From Varroa destructor (taxonomy: Eukaryota; Arthropoda; Arachnida; Mesostigmata; Varroidae): DNA of 64,000 bases. Shown here one piece after another: positions 25,201-37,186 of the stretch; position 1 is the first letter of the stretch; the number at the start of each line of letters is the position of its first letter. The notes beneath the pieces are model-generated. The model was not told the origin of the DNA. It searched no databases and was given only the letters and a program-made list of their open reading frames with translations. The stretch is from the NCBI RefSeq assembly GCF_002443255.2, contig NW_019211457.1, forward strand, positions 28,772,220 through 28,836,219, given 5' to 3'. The translations under genes were made by a program, and so were the position numbers.

Positions 25201-27509
25201 TAGCATCGGCGGAACATTCGTAGAACATATCAAAATTATATATATATATATATGTGTAAAGTGGAGCAAAAATCGTTTTAGCTGAAATTCTTATTTTTTC
25301 GTCTGTGTACATCAAAGACTGTTGTTTCATTTTGTGTAGCGCCACCAGGCTATTTTTCTCTATATGTATATTTTACTTTATAAAAAGCTGACTATTTAAG
25401 ACGTTTTTCTTATTCAGCAAAGCCGTAATGCCATGAATGCAGATGATTTTTAAATGCAACTTGTACTCTTATGATCGGAAGAAAATGTTGGCTGTTTTGT
25501 TGTTATTATTAATTGCTCCTATTCATATATTGGCACAGAATCAAGTTCAAGCATTAGGCTCATTGTCCTTTGCCCTGAGATTCGTTTCGATCTTAATAAG
25601 GTTACTGTTTAGACTTAAACTAACATTTTTCTCTGCTGAAGTCAGAGACAGCATGCGACGTCGTCTCGTGCCATAAGAAAATCACATTGTAGTATACTGA
25701 CATTTCCGCACCCAATGCTGTTTCCATGCAAGTTTGTTTGTTGATAGAACCAGCCCTAATATGGGTTACGTCGCCGATCTGCTATAGCTCTTCCTCAATT
25801 AAGGACAGCCTAATAAATATCTGGAAGTCACTCGTCCCAATGTGAATGTATTTGTGTTTACGAGTGCGAAATTAAAAAATACATTGTTTATTACGTACTT
25901 ATTCTAAAGCATTGGTAATATCTCGTACTTAGATTTGTGCAACTCTTCACGTCCCATTTCTGCGTGCAAGAGCAATGCATGGGAAGATTATCGATCTTCA
26001 TCAATTATGGACTCGTGGAAGTGGAAGAATCGTCTGGGAGGATGATTTGTTATATATATACTATGCGGAATGAGGTACACTCAAGCAAGTAATGATGTGA
26101 AAATACAAAATGCACACTTTCTCACAGACTGAAATGTACAGCTTGTGTGCTACCTGCGTGATTCACTATTACTTTTGTACGTGATGTGGGAATTTAGCCT
26201 TGTTGTTTAGAAACGTACACTGATTCCTTAATACCGTGCGGAACTGTGATGACCAAAATTCGAATTTTGCCAGGCTAAACAGCAATACGTGGGAGACACA
26301 AAACGAAGACTTCGCATGCAATGAACATAGATGCATCCAGTTTGGTCAAAATTTTAGCTTTAATAAGCGTAGAAGTGTTGTAGAAACTTTTTTTAGTTGT
26401 TCGAGATAATGTGCATAAATGGCAAAGCAGTGATTTAATAGAGGAAAAACAAAAAATGTCAGTAGCTTAAGACAAGTGGGTCGAAAAAAAATTCTTCTTG
26501 ATAATGACGGAGCTGTTTCTGAACCTGTAAACATATAAAATATGTCCTAGGATATTCCCTATGCGATTTAAAATAACACTCAACATCCGGATATTTTACT
26601 AGGTTTGAAAGATTTTAGGTATCACACTTTTTAAGGTACCTTGGTCCTCCATTGACAAGGTTGCAAAAGTTATTTTCCTATCTTTCTAATTGCTATAGAA
26701 AACTAAGTCCATTTTCGAAAGAATAATACAATCTATATCGATATATGAAGTGGTTTATGCGAGAAATGGTCCCTTTCGTTGTTGCTTTACACCCTTTGTT
26801 CGATAGTATCTACTTTTCCCTGGCAAATGTGTACAACGTCTAATAACATTAACTACACACAGAAAAACTTCGAATGAATGGTCGGGCTTAAGTGCACACA
26901 GTTCACACACCGTGATCGTGCGTTACCAGAAAAAGACTCGCTCCTCACCTACAATATGAGCCGACACGCATCGTTCTATCAAACATCTCTCTGAGGAAAC
27001 TATGTTCACAATACAGTATTCCATATAGATACTTTCAACGAGGTTTAAATAACATGGGTGGACTCTTAGGGCGATAGGCCCCCCTAACGGTACAATATAA
27101 CATACAACACGGGCCAAAAGCAAACTTCGACAGCCTGTTGTCTTTAGACTGGATCAGGCGTACCGTCGAGTCGAGATCATGTTGCCTGTTGACAGCTGTA
27201 GATTATCAATTTTCCTGTTTGTAAGAGATCTACGTTTTTTTCGACGTGCTATCAGCTAGGCGACGTTCATTGTGCCAATATATGTCATCAAATGTGGAAG
27301 GGTCGGTGGGCCACTGTCTTTTTTGCACGTATCATAGAGTCGACACCCTTTTCTTCCTCTAGCACTTCCAGAAGTACGGGTTCGGCTTTCGGTTCTATGG
27401 TCACATTCGCTTAGGTGGCACAGTCTATGCCGACCCAGTAGTTTGTGTTGCGCGAAAATGCACAAGCGCCCTAAAACCAATTCGCTATGTGCTTGCAATC
27501 CCCTAAAAG
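22223..27509. other. No firm gene; moderately GC-rich patches
   Basis: 22.4-22.8 kb holds overlapping 133-codon (minus) and 96-codon (plus) frames. 24.57-24.89 kb holds a 107-codon ATG-started plus frame. A possible signal-peptide-like frame (MLAVLLLLLIAPIHILAQ) starts at 25485 on plus and is open to 25676. None has a recognisable domain or a complete set of splice sites. An AT microsatellite lies at about 25237-25253. Confidence 0.3.
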
Positions 27510-28022
27510 GCTGCTCATCCCGTGTCGCATTCTCCTACGGACAACATTTGTGTCGGTACCCCACCCCATCTGTCGCATGCGGCCTTTGGCTTCAACGTAC
27601 TCACTTTGGTTTGCGCTGCAGCTTCTTCTACCGCCATTGCCATATCGAGTCGCGGGGGTTGCACTGTATTGGTGCAGGAAAATGAAGGGTTTGGTGGAGT
27701 AACGGGAAACGTCGGGCGAACTGATATGGGGCATACCAACAGCGGTGCCAGCAATGGCAGTAGTAGTGCTGAAGTGTTTCTTTCTTTTTCGTCTGGTGAG
27801 AACCACCGTTCTGGGACTAAGGCCTGCTGCGATCCTGTTTGCTAGGTGCAAGCCTTGAGACATTTGGTTAAAGTGAGGGGCTTGCTGCAAAAGGGAGCCA
27901 AGGGCTATGGTAGCCCATGTCCCGTCTCCTAGTTGTTCGAGAACTTTTCCTTTCGTTTCGTCTCTCAAGAGAGAGAGAAGGGTAGTGGCGGCAGCGACAG
28001 CAGTAGAAAATGTTGGGAGCAA
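27471..28022 (-). other. Long unresolved open region, both strands
   Basis: The minus frame is open for 183 codons but begins at TTG. On the plus strand a 95-codon segment (27510-27795) is framed by an acceptor (CCCTAAAAG) and a strong donor (TCTG|GTGAGA), and its codons look coding (includes GASNGSSSAEVFLSFSS). The length of overlap makes it likely that one strand is coding, but I cannot choose and see no domain. Confidence 0.35.
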
Positions 28023-30414
28023 TTCTGTCCAGAGTAAAATGGGAAGATAGCAGGCATTCAGCAGGTTTACTGTACTTCAGTACCTATCGCTGGCGCTCAA
28101 AGATGGGGACTAGCCTGGCTAGCAAACCCAAACGGAAAACGGTCAACCAGCCGCGTGCAGAGGAAATGAATGCATTGCAATCTAAAACGTAGTGACAGTG
28201 TGGTCACATTGGGATAAAAAAGATAGCGCATGACCTCTCCAAGCTTTAGAAAACGAGCTTCGCCCTTTAACCCACCATGAAGCCAAACGCTAGCAGAACC
28301 GTTTCATACGCAGAGAGACGACGAAAGCGCAAAAAAGCTTGCTCCTTTGGGATGCCACTAACGGCATCCGTGCGCTAGCGTCACCCACCACGCTAATATG
28401 ACCTATGCCGTAATACCAGCATCGAATAGCAGCATCCTTGTCATCCTGCTATCGTAGCAGTAGAAACCGTGACCACTGCTTTAGTGTTGGTCTTGGCTAT
28501 TATGTGCGGCTTCTATTCTCGCAAAGAAAGGTAGGCCACATGACCATACGAATAAGAATCAAGCAAGCAAGCGAGCCGGAAACGCGAGCATAAGGACCAA
28601 CCTTCTCAAGTATTAAACTCCACATTTCCTGTGCCTTTCTTCTTATGTGGCCCGTGACCTTCGACTGATTTCTCAGTCTTGCCCTCGTTCGCCGTCCACC
28701 GTATTTCCTATCGCACACAGCGCATCCTGTAGGATCACGCGAGAGCTACCTCTACAAATTAAGCAAGTCTCAGCGTATCTCAATCCGTCACGATACACCT
28801 TCTGAATCCGACGTTAATATGTACCATTTTGACGGGGGAGGGGGGCACAGGCTACTATTACAGGCTTGACACACCGAAATAATCGTTTCTGTTGGAAGTG
28901 CCTGTTATATAAGGCGACAGGCGGTGTGGGACATATGAAAAATGTAGTGAGCTCGCTCACACAATAATTTCTTACCATCGACGGCTGAATGCATTGAAGA
29001 CCGCCTGCGAATGGCGGCCCAGAAAGCCCCAATGGGATCTCTTGAGGAATGGATGTGGGACAGTGAAGGAAAAGGAAATAAAACGAGAGAACGTCATCGC
29101 TATGGTATAACGCCGGCTTCAGTGGTTAAGGTGGCATTGTGGCTTTCTTGCTGGGAAGCTACTGAACGACCGAGGAATGAACGAAAGGTATGAAATGTTT
29201 TCCACAAAAGAATCATTCTCCTCTTTTAACTATTTTTAGCCCCCATCACATGCACCAACCACTATCTTTTTGTTCTCCTCTTCATAAATAAGTTATTTTC
29301 GCTCGGCTTTTCGAGGCCCGTACGACACATAACCTATGTGTATCTAACTTTCACGCAATAGCCACAGAAATATTCTACTTATCCCTTCCTTCATGGCCCC
29401 CGCAGCCAGCGACGGCTTGCGCTACCGGTTGGAGCGGCATTGAACAGTAGAGGAATACCTATAGGTTAAACGCGGTCGGCCCGTTGATGTTTTCGGCGGC
29501 TGTGTTCGCGGCTGCATAAATAATCCCACCCTTTTCTCTTAGCTTTACTCTGTTCGCCTGCGTTGCTACTTACCTTTGCCGTTTGCTCCATACGCTTCCA
29601 ACGGCTTTTCACCTAGAACTGCTGTCATTCTCGTCATCGTTGTCTATTTCCAAGCGCAAAGTAACGACCCCCCTGTGTATACTAGTGCAGTAAAGTATTT
29701 CTTCTCCCAGAAGCCGTTCGTATGACGCTTCGTTTTATGCTATCCGTAAAATCATTAGGTTGACGCGGTGAACTCATACAGTCAAGGCAGTCCGACACAA
29801 CTGTCTGGTTACGTTTTGCTCGACGGAAAGGGAAGATATATCGCAATCTTCTATTCCTCACTGTTTCGTTCGTATAATTACGAGTCGATTCGCGCGGCGG
29901 GCTAGAGTAAACGCATTGAACGATAGATTGTGGAAGTTTACAGTAAAGGCACGTGTGAAATCCGGAGTGTTCCGGCATGTACGCCCGAAGTGTATAAGCC
30001 GGTTGACGTTAGAAGAAAATAAGCTCTCTCTTTGCGGATAATAGAACCCGGACTTATTTGCCTTGCACTCACGTGTTTTAGGTCAAGGTAGAGCGTACAT
30101 TTCTTAAGAAAACTTAATTCACGCCAACGAAAACGTTCAAGTCGCCTTATAATGCGTCTTGCGCGTCAATGCTACTTTCATACGTTGTTCCCATCACGGC
30201 CGACTTCGAAGTCGACTCTTACGTAGAAAATAGATTTACACCTACTTTTAGTAGAATAGACTGAAACACTGAGCCGCCTCATAAAATCAAGACGACGTCT
30301 AACGCATGGATGAATTCCATTATAAACTTATGAAACATTATGAAGAACAGCCATTAACTGAATACCTAGAAAATCCATAGGTCTTTTGTTTTGTTTGCCA
30401 TCTGATGTTGAGCC
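28023..30414. other. No gene recognised
   Basis: Short frames only. The longest is a 98-codon ATG-started minus frame at 29682-29978, rich in Arg and Ser, without a recognisable domain. Confidence 0.3.
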
Positions 30415-30537
30415 ATGGCAACAAATATAGTGCCAGTGCTGCAAATTGATTATAAGATGTTTATCCTTGACAAACGCGTTACCCCACTGTCTTGGGTCAG
30501 GCGTATTCTTTTACGCGCGCCATTGTTCGCGAGATCG
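30415..30537 (+). CDS. Candidate first coding exon, unknown protein
   Basis: The ATG sits in a near-ideal context (GAGCCATGGC) and the frame runs 41 codons (MATNIVPVLQIDYKMF...LLRAPLFARS) to a strong donor (GATCG|GTACGT) in phase 0. It can be joined in phase to candidate exons at 30775-30861, 30928-31094, 31556-31693 and 32031-32234. The predicted N-terminus is basic with a weakly hydrophobic stretch. I do not recognise the family. Confidence 0.4.
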
Positions 30538-30774
30538 GTACGTTTTTTTCGGAATTTCTCATTAAGAACGACGTCAAAGTTTTCTTCTATTAGCGACCTA
30601 AGAAATCGCGATCGTCCTTTTCTCATATTTCGTTTGCTCGAATAAGGAACAGTGGAAGAAAATGATTAGTTTGCCATTTACTGCCACCCTACTTCACTCA
30701 AAAAATCACTAATGACATATCGAAGATCATGGATTGAGGATTTTGTCCGTGAAGCCAATCTCTTGCGAATATAG

Positions 30775-30861
30775 TACGGACTTACCCCTCTTTCCTGCGT
30801 GGCGAAACAACAGTTCGTACCAAAGACCTCTTCAACAGCATTCAAAGCTCTGCTCGTTTAT
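30775..30861 (+). CDS. Candidate internal exon (29 codons)
   Basis: Follows an acceptor (GCGAATATAG) and encodes YGLTPLSCVAKQQFVPK followed by a hydrophobic AFKALLVY. It ends at TAT|GTATGC in phase 0, or 11 bases later at CAG|GTTTTT. The intron to the next candidate exon would be only 66 (or 55) bases, short but possible. Confidence 0.3.
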
Positions 30862-30927
30862 GTATGCTCTCAGGTTTTTAATACTAAGTAAACTCCTGTG
30901 TTTTCATTGCAGATTAAGTAATTTTAG

Positions 30928-31094
30928 TTTAAAGTAAGTAGCGTTTGGATTTTATACCAAGTGTACACGATGAATATTGTAGAGCGCACTTACCTGTCTG
31001 TCGAAGCCAATCAACTGCAACACGTTCCGAGTGGGGCAGTTCAGAGATGGAGAAAATTGTGGCACATGACCCGTGCAATTAGCTTGATCCAGCT
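30928..31094 (+). CDS. Candidate internal exon (55 codons)
   Basis: Begins after ATTTTAG and reads FKVSSVWILYQVYTM, then a polar segment with HVPSGAVQRWRKLWHMTRAI. It ends at CAGCT|GTAAAG in phase 2. The codons look coding. Arg/Trp-rich segments of this kind occur in cytoplasmic loops of membrane proteins, but that assignment is speculative. Confidence 0.3.
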
Positions 31095-31555
31095 GTAAAG
31101 TTATGTTCTTTTTTTTTGTTTATGATAGTAATTACACCATTGTAGATCAGAACTCTTGGCCGCCCTAGTAAGCTTGATGCTAGCAAAACTAAGTTTTTCT
31201 CAGCAGTCAATTAGATGAATGAAGGTTACAATAGGTTGCCTTAAAAGATAATCGTATTTAATCATTGTATCGGTGTCTAATATAAACATGTGCCCCAGAT
31301 AATGCAGCCGCGTTAGAAGAATCTCTGTTAATTCATAATTTTAAACATTTTTTCCAGAGCATCTAAGCTATATTGCTAAACACGAGACATTGAGTACAGA
31401 GTAAAAATGAATGAAAAACAATACTATTTACATGAATAAAATGTGTATTAATTGATTTGTTTAATATCAACAGGTTAGATATAAGAAAAAAAACACGGCA
31501 TTTTTCCACAAAAGTGATAAATTTATCTATTTTTGACCAAATTCGCCGCCTTCAG

Positions 31556-31693
31556 TAGGCTGCATAATGGATCGACGTCACCGTACAAGAAGTCCACCTC
31601 GACCGGTAGATCGTCAGGAAATACACATCTGCCAAGACAGAGTGTTTTGCAGGACATTGCGAAACTGGCTAGAAATCTATATGTCTTGCGCCT
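31556..31693 (+). CDS. Candidate internal exon (Ser/Lys-rich)
   Basis: Starts in phase 2 after a pyrimidine-rich acceptor (CGCCGCCTTCAG), matching the previous candidate exon. It encodes a Ser/Thr/Lys-rich stretch (NGSTSPYKKSTSTGRSSGN) and then a helical segment (SVLQDIAKLARNLYVLR). The donor (CGCCT|GTGTTG) is weak. A 77-codon minus-strand frame overlaps, so the strand is not certain. Confidence 0.3.
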
Positions 31694-32030
31694 GTGTTGA
31701 GAGTGGGTCGGGCTTAACGAAACCCAAGTCACTGTCGCTGGTTGGACACTTTTCACGCTTGCTGCATTGTTTATTGATTTCGGGGCGTACTGGGAAGTGT
31801 CATGGTTCTTTAAGATAGGTTTACAACAATATTCTTTTGGAGATTTGCGCCACGGAGAAAAGTAGCCTTGTATAGTTTTTTCTATTTTTTACTATACTAT
31901 AGACTGATTTTTCAATAATTAAGCGTTTTCTATAGATAATAATGATCCGTGCATTACGTAAACTGCATGAATACTAAGTAATAGAAAATAACGCAATTTA
32001 AGCCACCGTCATATTATGTTCGTATCGCAG

Positions 32031-32234
32031 AAACACAAGGGCACTTTTTCATCTTAGTCAAGTCGATCTCTGGCCTGGTCAACATAGAAGGTCAACTAAG
32101 AGCAGCGAGAAAACACGGCAACTGAGAGAGAATTTAGCTTCGGCTGGCCAGATGAATGCCATTACGCCTTCTTTGGCCGTCACCAGTGACGAATCACCAA
32201 AGCCAAAGTCCAATACCTCGTGCGCTCTCAAGCG
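32031..32234 (+). CDS. Candidate internal exon (67 codons, polar)
   Basis: Follows ATCGCAG and is open in phase 2, with a charged segment (KSSEKTRQLRENLASAG) and a Ser/Pro-rich end (TSDESPKPKSNTSCALK). It ends at AAGCG|GTGATA in phase 2. An overlapping 74-codon minus frame is also protein-like, so strand choice is tentative. Confidence 0.28.
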
Positions 32235-34819
32235 GTGATAGACATTATCACTCACCTCGTGCAGACTCGTAAATATAAGATCGTAGCGATAAGATGTATA
32301 CACTAAATGACTAGGGTTTATAAGCAGTTTGTGCCATAGAATACGTTGAAACTACTGGAACACCAAAGGCACGACCTTGGCAAATCATCAACAGAAACCT
32401 TCTTTTTGTTATAACGTATTTGAACGTAACGGAATAGACAATGTTTTCCGGCGTAGTCTTTAGTATCATATCTCAAATCGTTGTGCTTCATTCTAACTAA
32501 ATCTCTAAGCGATTAAACCCAGTCTATAGGAACATATTTCTAGGACACGAATATGGACGACCTAATAAAGGTTCACGCTAAAAACATTCAATCAGAAGCC
32601 ACTTGATGATATGGGCAGCGTTCCCTGGGCTCAATGTTGAACGGATTACGTTTTAAATCTGGCGAATAAGTCATTTTTTAAATTCATTAATGGAAATATC
32701 AATTTGAAGAATATAAGTCGCTATTCGGATGTATATTTAAGCATTGTTTATTATAGATATTCCAGGATACAGGTTTGGCTACATGTCAGTGACATCTGAT
32801 CATTTAAATATAACCCAACGGTTTGAAATCTATTGAGAAAACTGGGTCGTTAAAAAGTATTTTCTCTACAAAGGCAAATTTGACCCCCATCCCTGTTATC
32901 TCAATCACCACAGACAGTGCTGAATCGCTAAAGTCATCAAACAAGATCCTACCTTATTCCTGAGAATTTTGAATTTTTTTTTTATGGAAAAAGGAATAAG
33001 GACACAATTGAAGTTCTATCGAGATGAGCAAGTCATCAATGACAAATTCGATTTAGGATAACTAAGCAAATACTTAGCAAGTTCTTGGAAATTATTGTGT
33101 ATCATCCTTCAAGTCAACGGGGCGTATGGCCCCGTGTGGGTTTAATAGTAATCAATGACACACGTGAAAAAAAGTTAACGTTATGTCAGTGTTAATTCAA
33201 AAACTTAGGAAAAACTGCTAGATAGCTAGAAGCATTTTTTTTAGTCAGTAGGTTTATTATGCAGAATTGTGTTTACTGGCTTAACACCTGTGTCAGCCAT
33301 GCCAGCATTATTTGTTGTAATTATAAGTATTATTATAAAATATTGATTGCTATATAGAAAAACATGTACTGAAGGGCAAAGCCTCGTGTTCGCTAGCCAA
33401 CAAGTCTGAGCCTGCAGTTTCGGGAAGAACTTTGGTTCTAGAGCCTATGGATACTGGATTGTAAATTATAAGTATTACGCTAGACTAGTCCGTCCTTTCG
33501 AGTGTATTGAATTTACGGAAGGCTTTTATACGATTATGACGTTTACGCATAAAACGTATCGCTGACCGGCTGGTCTAAAGAAGCTGTGGCCAAACTATTC
33601 CATATCGCTGCAAGATTGCCCCGTATGTCTCACAGTGGATTTATATCAAGCTAAGGTCTCAACCAACTAAAAAGTTAAAAAAACGTCCCAACTAACTAAG
33701 CGATGATCTTATTATTTGACGATTGTTCCAAAGCGTCAAATAATAAAGCAAATATTTCGAATATATAAAAACATAATAATAAAGTTCCTGTTGAGTATCA
33801 GGGATACAGCGAAGTGCTAAAAAATCTAAAAAGATTGCAAAAGTGCAGCTGGTTCCTGGCGAGAGTTACGCTGCCATTTGTCTGACCGAAATTGTTTCTC
33901 AGTTTCTTTCTAAACCTAAATAAAAAATGGCGTTGTCGTCGGTAAAGTTTTTATGTCTAGGGGGCGTCTTTTTTGTGTTTGGTCTACGCTTTGTTTTCTA
34001 AACATATACACTCACATACTGATTTAGTATGTATTTTGACGCGTTACCTTTAGAAGCTATAATAACACACGAGATATGTGAGCACCTACGTGTATAAGAT
34101 TTTCATCGCGTCTTGTAAAGCCTCTTGTTTTTTCGTAAATAACAATAATGAACAATAAGCCTGAGTGCAGTTTTGTGGTGGCATTTTTGATATATTCTAA
34201 TAACCGTAATCTGCACTTTTTTTTTTTAACATAAAATGCTAGAAGTCTATTGTTTTTTCAAAACTGTAGGTGCTAAAATTAGGTACATTTTCAGTAGACA
34301 TTTGTAGGTGAGTTTGCATTATGACGTAGAGGATCGTACCATCGTATGGAACAAACCATTGTTTTCTCGACAGGCAAACTATGATTTTGAAAATGCGAAT
34401 CCTTTTATATTACGGAACTGAAGTTTGTTGTAATTAGATTTGTTGTATTTTTCTTTTATAAGTTTCGAAAGGAGAGATTACTTCAATAGCGGTGGTAAGT
34501 TTGAGCCAGCGACTTCTCTTACCTAGTATTTGGAATAATTATTTATTAGTTTGGAAAAACAGCAAATAACATTGTTTTTTGTATCTTTACTTCATTTTAA
34601 GGCTCCATGCATCATTATTACTATGATTTTTTTTCCATATTACCTGAATGTTGTTGTGACTAAATTTTTTATAATCATATATTATCGTTATCACTATAGA
34701 CTTCCCTCGATGTGCAGTGAACGTCTCGTTAATGCTTGTATCACCAAAATGAGGTCAATCATCCTTGACAGCTTTGTTCTACCTTTTGACTCCTGAACCA
34801 CCTCGACCCTCGTTATCGA
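32235..34819. other. No gene recognised; one hairpin
   Basis: AT-rich, with short frames only. A perfect inverted repeat with 13-base arms (33709-33721 and 33734-33746) surrounds a 12-base loop. A hydrophobic 81-codon frame at 34551-34796 is probably a product of AT-rich sequence. Confidence 0.35.
33709..33746. repeat. Perfect inverted repeat, 13-base arms
   Basis: TTATTATTTGACG is answered by its exact reverse complement after a 12-base loop. No flanking duplication is visible. Confidence 0.8.
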
Positions 34820-35272
34820 TTGTTACTTTGGTACGGTGACGAAGGGTCGGTAAGGAACCGTTCTGCCACCTATTTGCGATTCGACTTACCGAGGCAGTGT
34901 CCGACCGAGATACCCATTGCCAAAGGCATCCAGCGGCACTTTTTGTCGGCGACTACTCCGATGGCATCGGGAATGACAGCGAGCCCCAACATTATTAGTG
35001 GCTTTCTCCTTGTTGTGGCATTGATGGCCGTACATGTAGTACCAGCGTCGCACAACCAGGAATGATGCGCCGCTACGAAAACGACGGACCAAGACGACGA
35101 TGAAACATCTGATGCTGCCGCATCCGCTGCGGTTTACGGCACTTACAGCTGTTTGACACTCTGGCGGGTTGTCTCTGAGTCTCTCTCGCTCGTATTGCTT
35201 GTCCTGATTTTTTTCAGTGATGATCATCAGTCTGCTCTGGCCCGTTTGGCTCAGGCAATGTTATTGGAAAGC
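34820..35272 (+). pseudogene. Open frame with one internal TGA; possible broken or recoded secreted-protein gene
   Basis: A single plus-strand frame is open for 451 bases apart from one TGA at 35063-35065. Before the stop it contains a good signal peptide (from the ATG at 34972: MTASPNIISGFLLVVALMAV, then HVVPASHNQE). After the stop it continues with an acidic/alanine stretch (TTDQDDDETSDAAASAAVYG) and ends at TAG (35270-35272). A strong acceptor (CTGATTTTTTTCAG) ends at 35217 inside the second half, so that part may really be intron followed by an exon. A nonsense mutation, a spliced gene or chance are all possible. Confidence 0.25.
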
Positions 35273-35469
35273 TAGGGAACAACCTATGGGTGCGCGTTTC
35301 ACGGGTACGAGAAGGGTTGACGGGGCGAGAAGTTTAGGAAGCTCTAACAAATAGCGATCGATAAGGTACGAATAGCGGCTCCAGCGAAAACTCCTTTTCG
35401 TTGCACGCGTCTCCTCACGTAAGTTAGGGAAATGGCGAATTTAAATAAAAGAAGCCAAGACGTAAATGC

Positions 35470-35757
35470 ATGCTGATACACAACAAACCGAAAAGCAATG
35501 TAATTGTACCATTTCTGACCATTGATCGAATTTCTCCAACGTTTTCTCACAGCGAAGATCCGGTAGATGATTCCCGTTTGATCAGAGAGCGCCCGATCCA
35601 AGGTGCGACGGTAGAAACGTCGCAAATCAAAGATGTGTTTGATTGGTTTCGAGGAAAGGCATTGACGCGAAAAGGGAAGTCGATGTTTACGGTCTCGAGC
35701 AACAAAAAAAACACATGCTGTTGGCAAAAGAACCGGCACTCAAACCGAAAGGAATGA
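35470..35757 (+). CDS. Candidate exon or small protein, unknown
   Basis: An ATG-started frame of 95 codons with even, coding-like codon use. It is polar, with an acidic middle (HSEDPVDDSRLIRERP) and a basic, cysteine-containing end (NTCCWQKNRHSNRKE) before TGA. There is no signal peptide in the frame itself, and an upstream exon may supply one. A 131-codon minus-strand frame without an ATG overlaps. Family unknown. Confidence 0.3.
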   Translation: MLIHNKPKSNVIVPFLTIDRISPTFSHSEDPVDDSRLIRERPIQGATVETSQIKDVFDWFRGKALTRKGKSMFTVSSNKKNTCCWQKNRHSNRKE

Positions 35758-36994
35758 GTAACTCAAGGTGATGCACAAGCAATTAAGTTAGAGAGAGCCA
35801 TGTTTGCTCCCCTGTCGTTTCTCTCTACCTGAACAGCAAGCGGTAAGCGTGAGTTACAGCACGATTGAAAGCACTTGAATGAATCAGGTGTGAGCAGTCC
35901 AGCTAAGCACAGGTTGTAGGAATTACCTACAAGGGATGCGGTGATGCGCCGCTTTTATATTAGCATATTATCCCTCCATGAAGTAACGATTGCATGCTTC
36001 GCATGCGTGTGATGTCAAGATATCGAATGTGTGCGCGAGACGTACAAGCACGCGTCAACAACAATCCCGTCTGTCCTTTAACAACATGAACATCGCTATC
36101 ATAAGACCAGGCAAGATGACGCTCTGGATAGGGCTTTTTCCAAGCCACGCCGACGGTATAAACGCACGGGATCATAGTTACCCAGCGGTATTCACAAGGT
36201 CGTGTAAGAGTCTAGCGAACTACGAGGTGCCGAGGGCGTAGGTGTGTGGCTTACACATAGGGGTGCTTACGGAATCGCTCCTTTCGATAACCTCGAATCA
36301 GGGTTTCAGGTGGAAGGTCAAAGGCACAAGGTTGGATTTGTTGTAGGCGCTACTTGCGTTTTCGAGAACATAAGAATTTTTTTCGGTTCGGGTTAATGAC
36401 ATTAAGGTTTAAAACGCTGTTTGTTCTATAGCGTCGAGCTGAAACAACATAGCTTCTATGTGGTTTGTGTCCGTAATATTCGAATCGTTGTTGATAGCGT
36501 AACGTTTGCCGTTAGTATCTGGTTGAAGTTATGTTGATACAAGCAATTGAACACACTACCCTATGTAACATAACATTAGAGACAAGTCTAGAGAGTCATG
36601 AAATGAGCATCATGAATTTGTGCACCTTATGACGATCTAACAACAACATTTTTATGTACCTTATACTGGAAGCGGTGATATTATAGGTAGCATAGGCGGA
36701 TGCGCGGCATTTCAATCGTTAACCATGACGAAGAAAAAAATGAAAAGTGACGATGTAATACTTGTAGCTGGCTGTACAATAACTTAGTACGGCAGCATCA
36801 TATCTTACATTTGTGCGCGTAATGAATCACATAGATTTATCTATGACGACAGTGTAAAAAAAAATGCAGCCTAACTATTAGATCTCAGTGTCCACGTTCT
36901 TAATAGGTACAACAGTTCTCGAAGTTTCTGCTCGCCGGTAAAGAGTGTTCAAAATGTCGAGTTATGATAAGCAATAAGCAGAAATAGTTGTCCT

Positions 36995-37186
36995 ATGGAA
37001 GTATACCTCTACCGCCATGTGACGGAATGGCGTAACGGTGTTGTACGCTACTTGTTGTTTGAAAGGACGAGCCTTAGCAAGACGATCGAAGACATTCATT
37101 TTCTCAACTTGTTGATGTTGATTGCTGTTTGTCTATCAACAGACGTTTTTACGCGGCTTTCTCTATGCGTTGCACTAGCAAAGAGC
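36995..37186 (+). CDS. Candidate exon with a transmembrane-like segment
   Basis: The frame runs 64 codons from an ATG at 36995 to a strong donor (AGAGC|GTAAGT) in phase 0. It contains a basic/aromatic start and a hydrophobic helix (FLNLLMLIAVCLSTDVF). It could be an internal exon of a membrane protein. The acceptor and neighbouring exons are not identified. Confidence 0.3.
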
